Source: Comamonas resistens
GTDB taxonomy: Bacteria; Pseudomonadota; Gammaproteobacteria; Burkholderiales; Burkholderiaceae_C
Direction of reading: 5' to 3'
Length of the DNA stretch: 64,000 nt
NCBI RefSeq assembly: GCF_030064165.1
Contig: NZ_CP125947.1
Coordinates: forward strand, 1,736,001-1,800,000
This document shows, piece by piece, positions 1 to 8,359 of this stretch. Numbering within the stretch: position 1 is the first letter of the stretch; each line of letters starts with the position of its first letter. Under the pieces are notes generated by a model. The model made no database searches, was not told where the DNA came from, and saw nothing but the letters and a program-made list of their open reading frames with translations. Both the position numbers and the translations under genes were made by a program.

Positions 1-1530
1 GTGGCAACACTGCTGCGCCAGCAAAGCGTTCAGCCGGCGCGCTACGGGGTCGAATCCACAGATGGTCATTCATCTCAGAGTCTGCTGACCTTGCGATTGC
101 TGCAGGAAATGGCAACCGATCTACGCTGGATTGAAGATAGGTACTTCACCGTGCCACAGTCATTGACGGACTCGATGCTGGCAGGCTGGCCTGAGCCGTC
201 AGCGATGGCTGCAACCCAGCCCGATGTGTTGCTGGGATTGCAGACCGGCTGGGCGTCGTATTCCAGCAACGCCTTGCAAATGACCGAGCCGTCGCAGCTC
301 TCGGGAGGGATGGGCTTGCAACTGCCGGCTCTGGCACCCAGCCAGACGCCACAAGCCTTGGTGCAGGTGCGTACGGTGCAGCGCATGATGGCGCATATGT
401 ACAGCGATGCCCGGTTGTTGCCTGCAGTGCAAAGCGTGTTGCATGAGCTGGAGCCCTCTCTGGTTCGCCTGGTCGAGCATGACGCGACATTTTTCGACAA
501 TCGACAGCATGCGGCCAGGCAATTGCTCGATGAGCTGACGGCGCGCAGCCTGTGGTTTGTGAGCGAGTCTGCGCTGGGTTTTGCGCATTTCATTGAGGTG
601 GCAAGGGCGGTGGCAGCCAGGCTGGCGGGTTTGCAGCAGATCAATGCTCAGACCTTTGTGCTGGCTTTGCAATTTGCGCGTGAGCAGTGGCCGCCCGATG
701 GGGCATTGGGCACGGTCATATCGCTGAGCACCTTTGCAGAGCCTGCAAGCACAAGTCAGGGGCTGATGACATCGGCGCTGGGTTTGCTTGAGCGGCCGTC
801 CGTCCAGGGCTTGATCCGCTCCAAGCCCGATGCCCGAAGCATTGCACAGACGATTCGCAATCTGCCCAGTGCCAAAGGGGTGCCTGAAGACATTCTGGAT
901 TTCGTGACAGGCCCCTGGGCGGAGGTGGTCGCGCGCGCGCAGCAGCGCCAGGGCGAGGGCTCCGAGCGCGACCCGGGCGGCTACCTGGCCTTGGTGCCCA
1001 GTCTGCTGTGGAGCGTGTCTGCCCAGGCCGCGCAGGATACGGCAAGGCTGATAGCTTTGGCGCCCAGGTTGCAGCGGCGCCTGGCTCGCGGCTTGCAGAG
1101 CGTGGGGCGTTCGGAGGCCGAGATCGCAGCGCTGGCTGCACGCATAGGCAGCTTGCAGCAGCAGGCACTGGATATGGGTGGGGTTGAGCCACGCCAGCCT
1201 GAGCCTGAAGGTGCAACTGTGTCTGTAGAGCAGGCTCCATCTTTGCCGCAGACGCAGCCTATGCCCGCTGCGATGCCTGAGATTGAAGCGATGCCCACGC
1301 CAGAGCCCAGCAAGTCTGTGTCAGATACCGCTGTGCAATGGTCGCTGGGTACCTGGGTAGAACTGCGCAGCGAGCGCCAGCAACTGCGCACGCAACTGAC
1401 CTGGGTCAGCCCGCAGCAAAGTCTGTTTCTGTTCACCGCAGAGGATGGCAGCACGCAGAGCATGACGCGGCGCATGCGGGACAAGCTGCTGGCCAAGGGG
1501 CAGTTGACACGCATCGCTGCCCAGGTTTGA
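1..1530 (+). CDS. DUF1631 family protein, C-terminal part (5' end outside window)
   Basis: The reading frame is open from the first base, so the gene is probably truncated by the window edge; 509 residues are visible and family members are usually longer (about 700-800, from memory). The protein is Ala/Gln/Leu-rich and helical. The last 60 residues form a compact beta-rich module (GTWVEL ... LTWVSPQQSLFLF ... SMTRR) typical of the C-terminus of DUF1631 proteins. A Pro/Glu-rich linker at about residues 395-435 separates it from the helical part. The family has no firmly established function. The family call is good; the start is unknown. Confidence 0.72.
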   Translation: MATLLRQQSVQPARYGVESTDGHSSQSLLTLRLLQEMATDLRWIEDRYFTVPQSLTDSMLAGWPEPSAMAATQPDVLLGLQTGWASYSSNALQMTEPSQLSGGMGLQLPALAPSQTPQALVQVRTVQRMMAHMYSDARLLPAVQSVLHELEPSLVRLVEHDATFFDNRQHAARQLLDELTARSLWFVSESALGFAHFIEVARAVAARLAGLQQINAQTFVLALQFAREQWPPDGALGTVISLSTFAEPASTSQGLMTSALGLLERPSVQGLIRSKPDARSIAQTIRNLPSAKGVPEDILDFVTGPWAEVVARAQQRQGEGSERDPGGYLALVPSLLWSVSAQAAQDTARLIALAPRLQRRLARGLQSVGRSEAEIAALAARIGSLQQQALDMGGVEPRQPEPEGATVSVEQAPSLPQTQPMPAAMPEIEAMPTPEPSKSVSDTAVQWSLGTWVELRSERQQLRTQLTWVSPQQSLFLFTAEDGSTQSMTRRMRDKLLAKGQLTRIAAQV

Positions 1531-1539
1531 GAGCCTGCG

Positions 1540-2562
1540 TCAGCACACTCCCATATCGCAGGCCGAGGGCAACCTGGGTTGATTGGCTACCTCTACAGAG
1601 TGAGCCAGCAGGATGGCACGGGCCGTGGCGACCGCCACTGCCTCGGCGGCCAGCGTGCACAGTGTCATCATGCCCAGGCTTTTGCCGGACTGGCCGGTGC
1701 CCAGGGCAAAGAGGCTGTCGCCATCGCTCATGGTGTGCACGGGGTTGATGGCGCGGGCCAGCCCGTCGTGGGCGACAACTGCCATTCTGTGGGCCTGAAC
1801 CTTGCTCAGCTGCGCATCTGTGGCAACTACGCCAATCGTGGTGTTGCTGCCTGCCAGTACCGGCCTGGGCTCTTCGCCATCGAGCAAGGCATCACGCGTG
1901 CCGCGCAGCTGCAAGCCATCCTTGGCGCGGGTGCCTGCAAGCAACTGAGCTGTAAAGGGATTGAACACATCGCCCAGCGCGTTGCAGGCAATGATGGCGC
2001 CCACGGTCACGCCATCGACCGTGAAGCTGGCCGAGCCTATGCCACCCTTCATGGCGCGATCCAGGCCAAACACCTTGCCCACGACGGCACCGGCGCCAGC
2101 ACCTACCGAGCCTTCGGCTGCGCGATCCGTGCTGGCGTTCCGGCAGGCCGCATAGCCCGCAGCCGCATCGGGGCGTACCAGCCAGTCGCCCATCATCACG
2201 TCAAACAGCACGGCGGCAGGAACCAGCGGAATGCGGCCCACGCCTATGTCGAGGCCCACCCCCTGTTCCTCCAGCCAGCGTACTGCGCCCGTTGCAGCAT
2301 CTAGGCCCCAGGCACTGCCGCCGGACAGCATGATGCCGTGCACCTGTTGCACCAGATTGCTGGGATGCAGCAGATCGGTCTCGCGCGTGCCGGGTGCCGC
2401 GCCGCGCACATCGACACCGCCCACGGCACCTTCGGGGCAGAGCACCGCAGTGCAGCCCGTGGGGCGGCGCGGATCCGTGAAATGACCGACGCGCAGGCCC
2501 TTGACCAGGCCGATGTGGCCCTGGTGGCGGAGCAAATCCTGAATGGACGAGGGTGAGGGCAT
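1540..2562 (-). CDS. P1 family peptidase (DmpA-like aminopeptidase)
   Basis: 340 residues, normal length for the DmpA/P1 family of N-terminal-nucleophile aminopeptidases that cleave themselves into two chains. Family hallmarks visible are GGVDVRGAAPGT near residue 48, the LSGGSAWGLDAATG segment near residue 80, the GAGAGAVVGK block, and AGSNTTIGVVATDA, where self-cleavage between Gly and Ser would expose the catalytic Ser. No signal peptide is seen, so the enzyme is probably cytoplasmic. It lies convergent to the DUF1631 gene, with 9 bp between stop codons, and stands alone. The natural substrate cannot be read from sequence. Confidence 0.9.
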   Translation of the reverse strand: MPSPSSIQDLLRHQGHIGLVKGLRVGHFTDPRRPTGCTAVLCPEGAVGGVDVRGAAPGTRETDLLHPSNLVQQVHGIMLSGGSAWGLDAATGAVRWLEEQGVGLDIGVGRIPLVPAAVLFDVMMGDWLVRPDAAAGYAACRNASTDRAAEGSVGAGAGAVVGKVFGLDRAMKGGIGSASFTVDGVTVGAIIACNALGDVFNPFTAQLLAGTRAKDGLQLRGTRDALLDGEEPRPVLAGSNTTIGVVATDAQLSKVQAHRMAVVAHDGLARAINPVHTMSDGDSLFALGTGQSGKSLGMMTLCTLAAEAVAVATARAILLAHSVEVANQPRLPSACDMGVC

Positions 2563-2763
2563 GTTGGAGCTACCTTTGGCGTGGGATGGGCAATGCTGCG
2601 TATCAGTGTGAGTATTGCGCCTGTATATATGTTTATCTAGCTAAACAGATTGCTTTTTCTTCTTAAGAGCAGTCCCCTGGAAGGTTCATACTCACTCCAT
2701 TGCTGCAGTGCAAAAAAGGTGTGATGCCTGTGCTGCCGGTTTTTGATGTTCAAGGAGTGATTC

Positions 2764-3600
2764 ATGTCTGCACGTTTTTCTTTTGCCGCCAGTCGCCGCG
2801 CAGTTCTGGCAACGGCTGCCATGGCCTTGCTGGCCACAGCGGCAGCTCCTGCTCTGGCCAATGATGCTGCCAAGAAGAACCTGCTGATTGGCGCCACCGC
2901 CGGCTCCAATTACGACCTGCTGCAAAAAGGCATAGTGCCTCAGCTGCAGAAAAAGGGCTATCAGATCAAGCTGATCGAGTTCAATGACTATGTTCAGCCC
3001 AATCTGGCGCTGTCCGACGGTTCGCTGGATGCCAATTTCTTCCAGCACCGTGCCTATTTCGATCAGTTCACCACCGATCGCAAGCTGGCGCTGAGCGTGA
3101 TTGCGCAAGGCCCGGTGGCACCCATGGGCGTTTACAGCAAAAAGCACAAGTCCTTGGCCGATATCAAGAGCGGCGCCAAGGTGGCTCTGCCCAATGACCC
3201 CAGCAACCTGGCGCGTGCATTGCTGGTGTTGCAGCAGGCCGGCCTTGTCAAGGTCAAGGAAGGGGTGAACCCGGCTCGCATCTCCGAGCTGGATCTGGCT
3301 GCCAATCCCCACAAGCTCAAGTTCGTTGCGCTGGAGGCAGCCCAATTGCCCCGCGTGCTGGAAGACGCTGACTATGTGGTGGTCAATGGCAACTTTGCCG
3401 TTTCCTCGGGCCTGAAGCTGAGCGAAGCCGTGGTGCTGGAAAAGACTCCCGATCTGTACCTGAACGTGGTGGCCGTGAAGACCGGCAACGAAAACAGCCA
3501 GTGGGCCAAGGATCTGGCCGCCGCCTACCGCTCGCCCGAGTTCAAGGCCGTGGTGGACAGCCAGTTTCCCGGCTACTCCAAGCCTGCCTTCCTGAAGTGA
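2764..3600 (+). CDS. MetQ/NlpA family ABC transporter substrate-binding protein (copy 1)
   Basis: 278 residues with a cleavable signal peptide (MSARFSFAASRRAVLAT... ending APALA), then the MetQ-type core: LLIGATAGSNYDLLQKG, the FNDYVQPNLALSDGSLDANFFQH signature and VVVNGNFAVSSGL. MetQ proteins bind methionine or other small amphipathic ligands for an ABC importer. Here the signal peptide ends in an Ala-rich cleavage site rather than a lipobox Cys, so it should be a soluble periplasmic protein. A strong Shine-Dalgarno (AAGGAG) precedes the ATG. No metN or metI is adjacent; a close paralogue follows 200 bp downstream. The ligand is uncertain. Confidence 0.9.
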   Translation: MSARFSFAASRRAVLATAAMALLATAAAPALANDAAKKNLLIGATAGSNYDLLQKGIVPQLQKKGYQIKLIEFNDYVQPNLALSDGSLDANFFQHRAYFDQFTTDRKLALSVIAQGPVAPMGVYSKKHKSLADIKSGAKVALPNDPSNLARALLVLQQAGLVKVKEGVNPARISELDLAANPHKLKFVALEAAQLPRVLEDADYVVVNGNFAVSSGLKLSEAVVLEKTPDLYLNVVAVKTGNENSQWAKDLAAAYRSPEFKAVVDSQFPGYSKPAFLK

Positions 3601-3621
3601 TAGGGTTGGACTGAAGACGCC

Positions 3622-3645
3622 AAGGGCCGCGATGCGGCCCTTTTT
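3622..3645 (+). terminator. Rho-independent terminator after metQ-like copy 1
   Basis: A 7-bp perfect GC stem (GGGCCGC / GCGGCCC) with a 3-base GAT loop is followed directly by TTTTT, 22 bases after the stop codon. It should end the first gene's transcript, implying that the second MetQ-like gene has its own promoter in 3646-3790. Confidence 0.85.
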
Positions 3646-3804
3646 CATGCCTGTGGATTTGCTGGTTTTAGATGAAAAGCAAATAAGAGCATGGGTTTTT
3701 ATTGGTTGGAATTTGTCTCCGCGGTCTGGATACTGCAAAGGCCTCTGCATGCTGCAGAGCCAAACCTTTCGCATCAAAACTCAGTACATTGACGAGGAGC
3801 AAGC

Positions 3805-4647
3805 ATGACCCATCTTTTTTCCGTGGCACGGCGCCGCCGCGGTCTTCTGGCCACCACTCTGCTGGCAGGCGCTGCACTGGTCATGGGCGTCTTGCCGGCG
3901 ACGGCCCAGGACGCGGGCAAAAAGCAATTGGTCATTGGCGGCACGGCAGGCTCCAACATTGATCAGCTGCAATACGGCATCGTCCCCATCCTGCAGAAAA
4001 AGGGCTACAAGGTGCGTCTGGTGGAGTTCAACGACTATGTGCAGCCCAATCTGGCCCTGGCCGATGGCTCGCTCGATGCCAACTTCTTCCAGCACGAGGT
4101 CTATTTCAACCAGTTCAAGGGCGACCGCAAGCTCGATCTGACGGCCCTGGTCCAGGGGCCGATTGCTCCCATGGGCGTCTACAGCAAGCAGCGCAAGAGC
4201 CTGGCCGAGCTGAAGGAGGGCGATCGCATCGCCCTGCCCAATGACGCCAGCAATCTGGCGCGGGGCATCTTGCTGCTGCAGCAGGCGGGGCTGGTCAAGC
4301 TCAAGGAAGGCGTGAACCCGCTGCGCGTGTCCGAGCTGGATCTGGCCTCCAACCCCAAGAAGATCAAGCTCGTTCCCCTGGACGCAGCTCATCTGCCGCG
4401 TGCGCTCGATGATGCGCAGTACGCCATCATCAACGGCAACTTTGCGATTTCCTCGGGCCTGAAACTGTCGGATTCGGTGCTGCTGGAAAAAACGCCCGAG
4501 CATTATCTGAACATCGTGGCTGTCAAGACCAAGGACAAGGATGCCCAATGGGCCAAGGATCTGGCTGCAGCCTACAAGTCCGCCGAGTTCAAGAGTGTGG
4601 TGGACAGCAAGTTTGCGGGCTATGCCAAGCCCGCATTTCTGCAATAA
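3805..4647 (+). CDS. MetQ/NlpA family ABC transporter substrate-binding protein (copy 2)
   Basis: 280 residues, a clear paralogue of the preceding gene with the same blocks (LVIGGTAGSNIDQLQYG, FNDYVQPNLALADGSLDANFFQH, IINGNFAISSGLKLSDS). The signal peptide ends at VLPATAQ. The ATG is preceded by GAGGAGCAAGC, a good ribosome binding site. Divergence is concentrated in the leader and in surface positions, as expected after a tandem duplication with possible ligand divergence. It ends 3 bp from the stop of the convergent LRR kinase gene. As with copy 1, no permease or ATPase gene is nearby, so the partner transporter must be encoded elsewhere. Confidence 0.9.
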   Translation: MTHLFSVARRRRGLLATTLLAGAALVMGVLPATAQDAGKKQLVIGGTAGSNIDQLQYGIVPILQKKGYKVRLVEFNDYVQPNLALADGSLDANFFQHEVYFNQFKGDRKLDLTALVQGPIAPMGVYSKQRKSLAELKEGDRIALPNDASNLARGILLLQQAGLVKLKEGVNPLRVSELDLASNPKKIKLVPLDAAHLPRALDDAQYAIINGNFAISSGLKLSDSVLLEKTPEHYLNIVAVKTKDKDAQWAKDLAAAYKSAEFKSVVDSKFAGYAKPAFLQ

Positions 4648-4650
4648 GTC

Positions 4651-5853
4651 TCAGCCGACAAGGGCTTGAACCTCGTTTTCCAGATGGCGCAGTGCACGCA
4701 GCTCGATCTGCTGCAGCTGCGCTTTCTGAGTTTCAGGCAGGCCTTGCAAAAGTGCAGCCGCCCCAAAGTCGCTGAGTACGGCCCGCCCGGTCTGCAGATT
4801 GCACAGGATATTGTGGGCATACAGATCTCCATGCAGCAGATCACGGCCGTGCAGATGGGTGATGGCAGAGCGTATGCCTTGCAGCAGCTGCTGGGCCTGG
4901 TCGGCTTGCAGGCGCAGTTCGGGGTCATAGACATCACGTGTGCAGCTGTCGAAGCTGGGCGGCCCGGCCAGCGGCTGCATGGCTGAATCCAGCAGGGGCA
5001 GGGCCGTGGCCATTTGCCCGTCAGGAGCGCCCAGAACCTGCGCCAGTGGCGTCAGCAGATGAGGATGCTGTCCTGCCGCAATGCCTGCTGCCAGTTCGGA
5101 TTGCGGCGTACCGTCGCTGGTCTGGGCGGCCTTGAAAACCTTGAGTGCCAGCTCCTGTCCGTTGAGGCTGGCGCGGTAGATATGGCCGCTGGCGCCTTCG
5201 CCCAGCTTGCCGGCAATCTGCAAATTTTGATAGAAAATGGACTCAATCCCATGCGCTGAAAGCGTATCCAGCTCCTTTTTTTGAGTCATTGGATTACCTG
5301 CCAGCGCCAGCCACGCCAGGCGAGGCAGCCGGAAGATGACTTCGGGAGCATCTTCGAAACGGTTGCTTGCCATGCGCAGCAACTCCAGCGCCTGGCAATG
5401 TTGCAGGCTCTGGGGCAGCTGCCTCAGCTGGTTGCACGACAGCATGAGCTTTTGCAGGCGTGTGCATTGGCCGATGGACTCGGGCAGCCGCTGCACGTGG
5501 TTGTCCGTGAGAATCAGCCAGCGCAGGCGCGCCGGCAGGCTGTCCTCGGGCATATGCGTGATGCGGCAGGCTTTGAAACCCACCATTTCGAGTTGCGGCA
5601 TGCGGCCCAGCACGAGGGGCAGTTCGCTGAACGGATTGTTCGAGGCAAACAGAATGCGCAGCCGCGCAAAACGCGTCAGATCATCGGGCAGGGTGCTGAG
5701 CCGGTTGCCCGACAGATCGAGAATTTCCAGCGTCTCGGTCAGCTGATAAAGCGCGGCGGGGAACTGGGTCAGCCCATCGCTGAGCCTGATATGGTGTGCG
5801 CGGGCCAGTGAACCATTGGCCAGCCCGGAGTGAAACTGCTCTAGCGTCAACAT
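4651..5853 (-). CDS. Leucine-rich repeat protein with C-terminal protein kinase domain
   Basis: 400 residues. Residues about 20-190 are six or seven leucine-rich repeats of the LxxLxLxxNxLxxLP type (for example LEILDLSGNRLSTLP at 42-56 and LRWLILTDNHVQRLP at 110-124). Residues about 210-385 are a protein kinase-like fold with glycine loop GEGASG at 218-223, invariant Lys238 in LALKVFK, catalytic loop HGDLYAHN at 341-348 (HGD instead of HRD) and DFG at 362-364. Only 36 residues follow DFG, so the activation segment and C-lobe are very short. No signal peptide or membrane segment is seen, so it is probably cytoplasmic. It is divergent from the SUKH gene with 56 bp between starts. Activity and targets are unknown. 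Confidence 0.88.
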   Translation of the reverse strand: MLTLEQFHSGLANGSLARAHHIRLSDGLTQFPAALYQLTETLEILDLSGNRLSTLPDDLTRFARLRILFASNNPFSELPLVLGRMPQLEMVGFKACRITHMPEDSLPARLRWLILTDNHVQRLPESIGQCTRLQKLMLSCNQLRQLPQSLQHCQALELLRMASNRFEDAPEVIFRLPRLAWLALAGNPMTQKKELDTLSAHGIESIFYQNLQIAGKLGEGASGHIYRASLNGQELALKVFKAAQTSDGTPQSELAAGIAAGQHPHLLTPLAQVLGAPDGQMATALPLLDSAMQPLAGPPSFDSCTRDVYDPELRLQADQAQQLLQGIRSAITHLHGRDLLHGDLYAHNILCNLQTGRAVLSDFGAAALLQGLPETQKAQLQQIELRALRHLENEVQALVG

Positions 5854-5909
5854 AGGACGCGCAGTCTAAGCCCCGCGCACGAAATGCACAGAAAACACGA
5901 AATGCCTGC

Positions 5910-6887
5910 ATGAAAATCTTCAAAGACCTGCCCGCGCTGGTGCAGGCATTGCCCGAACTCGCGCCGAGCGACTGGGTGGATCTGCCTGCCGATGCCGCTG
6001 TCCAGCTTGTGGCGCCAAATCAGTCCCCGCCAGCAGATCTGCTGAAACAGCCTGCCTTGCGCTTTGTGGCGCGCGATGCGAATGAGGTGCAGCGCATGGG
6101 CTATGTGCCGTGGATGCCGGTGGCGGTACTCGCCCGGATGCACTGGCCTTCACCATTTGACGCGCAAGCATGGTCTCGCTTTCTGCAGGCCGAGTTCGGG
6201 CGCAGCCAGCGCTTTGTAGAAAACCATGATGTGTGGGATGAGGCCGATGTGCCCGAGCCGTACTGGCTAACGGTCAATGCCACGGCAGAGCAGCGACTGG
6301 CTTACTGGCATCAAGGCCTGCAAGCCCATGCCTGGATGGACGAAGAGCCTGCTCAAGCCAAGCCCTTCAGCCGGGCCGAGTTGCGCCTGTGCGAATGGCG
6401 CCTGGGTTGCAATCTGCCCCAGTCCTTGCGTGACTATCTTTTGCAGCTTGGTGTGCTGGACTGGGCCGAGCGCTTGCTGAGTCCGCGCTTTGACCTGCTG
6501 GCGCCGGACGCGGACATGGACGCCATCGGGCCCGTGAAGGTCGTGTTTCCGGGTATTGCCGATATTGTGGAAATGAGTGCACCGCAACAGGCGCAGGAGC
6601 TGATGGCACAGCTGAGCGAGCTGGTGGTGTTCGGCGACTATCTGGGCAATGGCAATCTCTGGTGCTTTGACCGTCGCGATGGCTCTGTCTGGTATCTGGA
6701 CCATGACAGCAGCCCCTTGCTGACCCGTATGTTCGTAGATGTGGGCGACTATCTGGACGCACTGGCTCTGATGTCGCTATGCCGCAGTCATGCCGTGGCC
6801 CAGGGGCGGGATGATGGCGATGAACAGGCCGAAGCGCTGCTGAGCGAGCGCTTTGGGCAGAGGCTAGTCAAGAAATGGATGTACTGA
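5910..6887 (+). CDS. SMI1/KNR4 (SUKH) superfamily protein
   Basis: 325 residues, no signal peptide. The C-terminal 200 residues fit the SUKH fold: a helical start (RAELRLCEWRLGCNLPQSLRDYLLQLGVLDW), a predicted strand region, then LVVFGDYLGNGNLWCFDRRDGSVWYLDHDSSPL, the usual core where SUKH proteins show a G-x-G-[DN] turn and an aromatic-rich strand. SUKH proteins in bacteria are often immunity proteins for polymorphic toxins, but many are of unknown role. The N-terminal about 115 residues are not recognised. The ankyrin gene starts 1 bp after its stop, so the two are probably co-translated. No toxin gene is seen next to it. Confidence 0.7.
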   Translation: MKIFKDLPALVQALPELAPSDWVDLPADAAVQLVAPNQSPPADLLKQPALRFVARDANEVQRMGYVPWMPVAVLARMHWPSPFDAQAWSRFLQAEFGRSQRFVENHDVWDEADVPEPYWLTVNATAEQRLAYWHQGLQAHAWMDEEPAQAKPFSRAELRLCEWRLGCNLPQSLRDYLLQLGVLDWAERLLSPRFDLLAPDADMDAIGPVKVVFPGIADIVEMSAPQQAQELMAQLSELVVFGDYLGNGNLWCFDRRDGSVWYLDHDSSPLLTRMFVDVGDYLDALALMSLCRSHAVAQGRDDGDEQAEALLSERFGQRLVKKWMY

Positions 6888-6888
6888 G

Positions 6889-7398
6889 ATGACGATGAAA
6901 CTGCTCAAGGCCGCTGAAAGAGGCGATATCGCTGCGCTGGAGCTGCACCTGAAGAATGGCGACGATATCGCCTATGTGCAAAAGAGCACAGGCCTCAATG
7001 CGCTGATCACGGCACTTAACTGCGGCAACGAGGCCGCAGCCCAATGGCTGGTGGAGCAAGGCAGTCCGCTGGATCAGGTGAGTCTGGCAACGGGCATGAC
7101 CGCCAGCGCCTGGGCAGCCTTCAACGGGCGCACAGAGATGCTCCAAGTGCTGCAGCAAGCGGGGGCCGATCTCGACAAGACCGGGGATGGCAAAGGCCGC
7201 ACCCCGTATCTGATTGCCGTGGACCATGGCGCCTGGGCGGCCGTACGCTGGTTCTGGTCGGCCGGGGTCGACCTCCAGCGAAGAGACGCCCAGGGTCGCA
7301 ATGCCCATGATCTGCTGGTGTGCAGTGGTCGTGATGTGCCCGGGGATGTGCTGGAGCGCGTGGCAGGCCATGCCGCTGCACCGCCCACGGGGCGCTGA
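6889..7398 (+). CDS. Ankyrin repeat protein, partner of the SUKH gene
   Basis: 169 residues, cytoplasmic. About four ankyrin repeats are visible: LLKAAERGDIAALELHLKNGDDI, NALITALNCGNEAAAQWLVEQGSPLD, TASAWAAFNGRTEMLQVLQQAGADLD, and a fourth around PYLIAVDHGAWAAVRWFWSAGVDL. The ATG lies one base after the SUKH stop codon, a spacing that normally means translational coupling. Ankyrin proteins mediate protein contacts, and SUKH plus ankyrin pairs are known from immunity loci of polymorphic toxins, which makes that role possible here. A long perfect inverted repeat follows the stop. Confidence 0.85.
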   Translation: MTMKLLKAAERGDIAALELHLKNGDDIAYVQKSTGLNALITALNCGNEAAAQWLVEQGSPLDQVSLATGMTASAWAAFNGRTEMLQVLQQAGADLDKTGDGKGRTPYLIAVDHGAWAAVRWFWSAGVDLQRRDAQGRNAHDLLVCSGRDVPGDVLERVAGHAAAPPTGR

Positions 7399-7401
7399 CG
7401 T

Positions 7402-7435
7402 GATGACGATGCCATGCTTGCATGGCATCGTCATC
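7402..7435. repeat. Perfect 16-bp inverted repeat between convergent genes
   Basis: GATGACGATGCCATGC, two Ts, then its exact reverse complement. The hairpin lies between the stop of the ankyrin gene (7398) and the stop of the CusF-like gene (7456). There is no T-run on either side, so it is not a textbook intrinsic terminator, although it may still block both convergent transcripts. Confidence 0.8.
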
Positions 7436-7455
7436 GTCTCAACGGCGAGGCTGCA

Positions 7456-7827
7456 TCAGGACGCTGGCTGGATGCGGGTGATGATCAGCGAGCCATCCTT
7501 GTCCTCGGCATGGAACAACACCTTGTCACCGGCCTTGAAAGAGGCCGACTGTGCGGAGCTTGACAGCGCAAACACCATGGTCATGGGAGGCATGTCCAGG
7601 TTCTTGATTTCTTCATGGCGGATCGTCAGCTTGCCTGTGCGGGCGTCCACACGGGTGATTTCTCCGGCGGTCAGCACATCGGTCTGGCCGGTCGATGTGG
7701 CTGCCGAAGCATCGGCCATCGCCCCATGACCTGCGTGCGCCGAGTGGTCCTGTGCGGAAGCCGGAGCGGCCAGTGCCATGCCGAGGCTCAGGGCTGCCAA
7801 AGTGGTGTGAAAGAGGTTTCTCATCAT
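7456..7827 (-). CDS. CusF-like periplasmic copper-binding protein
   Basis: 123 residues with a signal peptide ending APASAQ, a His-rich mature start (DHSAHAGHG), then a CusF-type beta-barrel: GEITRVDARTGKLTIRHEEIKNLDMPPMTMVF. CusF binds Cu(I) or Ag(I) through one His and two Met; the HEEI ... MPPMTM pattern supplies these. In CusF the metal is passed to the CusCBA pump; here the neighbours are a multicopper oxidase and a TolC-like protein and no CusA/B is in view. Last gene of the copper operon. The start could be 3 bp further in (ATG ATG). Confidence 0.85.
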   Translation of the reverse strand: MMRNLFHTTLAALSLGMALAAPASAQDHSAHAGHGAMADASAATSTGQTDVLTAGEITRVDARTGKLTIRHEEIKNLDMPPMTMVFALSSSAQSASFKAGDKVLFHAEDKDGSLIITRIQPAS

Positions 7828-7844
7828 GTTCTCCTGAATTGGGG

Positions 7845-8342
7845 TCAGCCGCGGTAGCTGGTAAATACGACGGTGCTGACACCGCTGTTCATGAGGTTCT
7901 TGGTAACCAGCAGCACATCAAATGGGTCCTTGCGGCCGCCGTATTCGGGGCCGTCCATGCCGGGGCTGCCAATGGGCATGCCGGGTACGGTGATGCCCAG
8001 GGCCTTGGGCTTGGCTTGGAGCAGCTTGTGCACATCGGCAGCCGGTACATGGCCTTCGACCACATAGCCCCCCACCAGTGCGGTGTGGCAGGAGCCCAGG
8101 TTTTGCGGCAGGCCCAGCTTGGCGCGCACGGCGTTGTTGCCCACGTCGTGCACCTTGACGGCAAAGCCGGCTTGCTCCATCAGGGCAATCCAGTCCTTGC
8201 AGCAACCGCAGTTCGGGTCTTTCCAGACTTCCATGGGAATCTTGGCGGCGGGGGCGGTTTTGTTGGCGTAGGCGGGCAAGGCTGCAGCCGCGGCAGCAAC
8301 TGCCAGCAGGTGCAGGGCGTGACGACGATTGGTGGATTGCAT
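7845..8342 (-). CDS. DUF411 metal-binding protein
   Basis: 165 residues with a twin-arginine-like leader (NRRHALHLLAVAAAAAALPAYA) followed by a DUF411 domain. The diagnostic NCGCCKDW motif follows VWKDP, and a second Cys/His patch (LGSCHTALVGGYVVEGHVP) and GITVPGMPIGSPGM close the domain. DUF411 proteins occur in copper and silver resistance operons and are presumed periplasmic metal binders. It lies 17 bp after the cupredoxin gene and 17 bp before the CusF-like gene, within the copper operon. Confidence 0.88.
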   Translation of the reverse strand: MQSTNRRHALHLLAVAAAAAALPAYANKTAPAAKIPMEVWKDPNCGCCKDWIALMEQAGFAVKVHDVGNNAVRAKLGLPQNLGSCHTALVGGYVVEGHVPAADVHKLLQAKPKALGITVPGMPIGSPGMDGPEYGGRKDPFDVLLVTKNLMNSGVSTVVFTSYRG

Positions 8343-8359
8343 GGATATCCTTTCTTGGT

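Noticed and set aside
7121..7423. Arg-rich open frames antisense to the ankyrin gene
   Set aside because: Shadow frames of a GC-rich gene without initiation signals.
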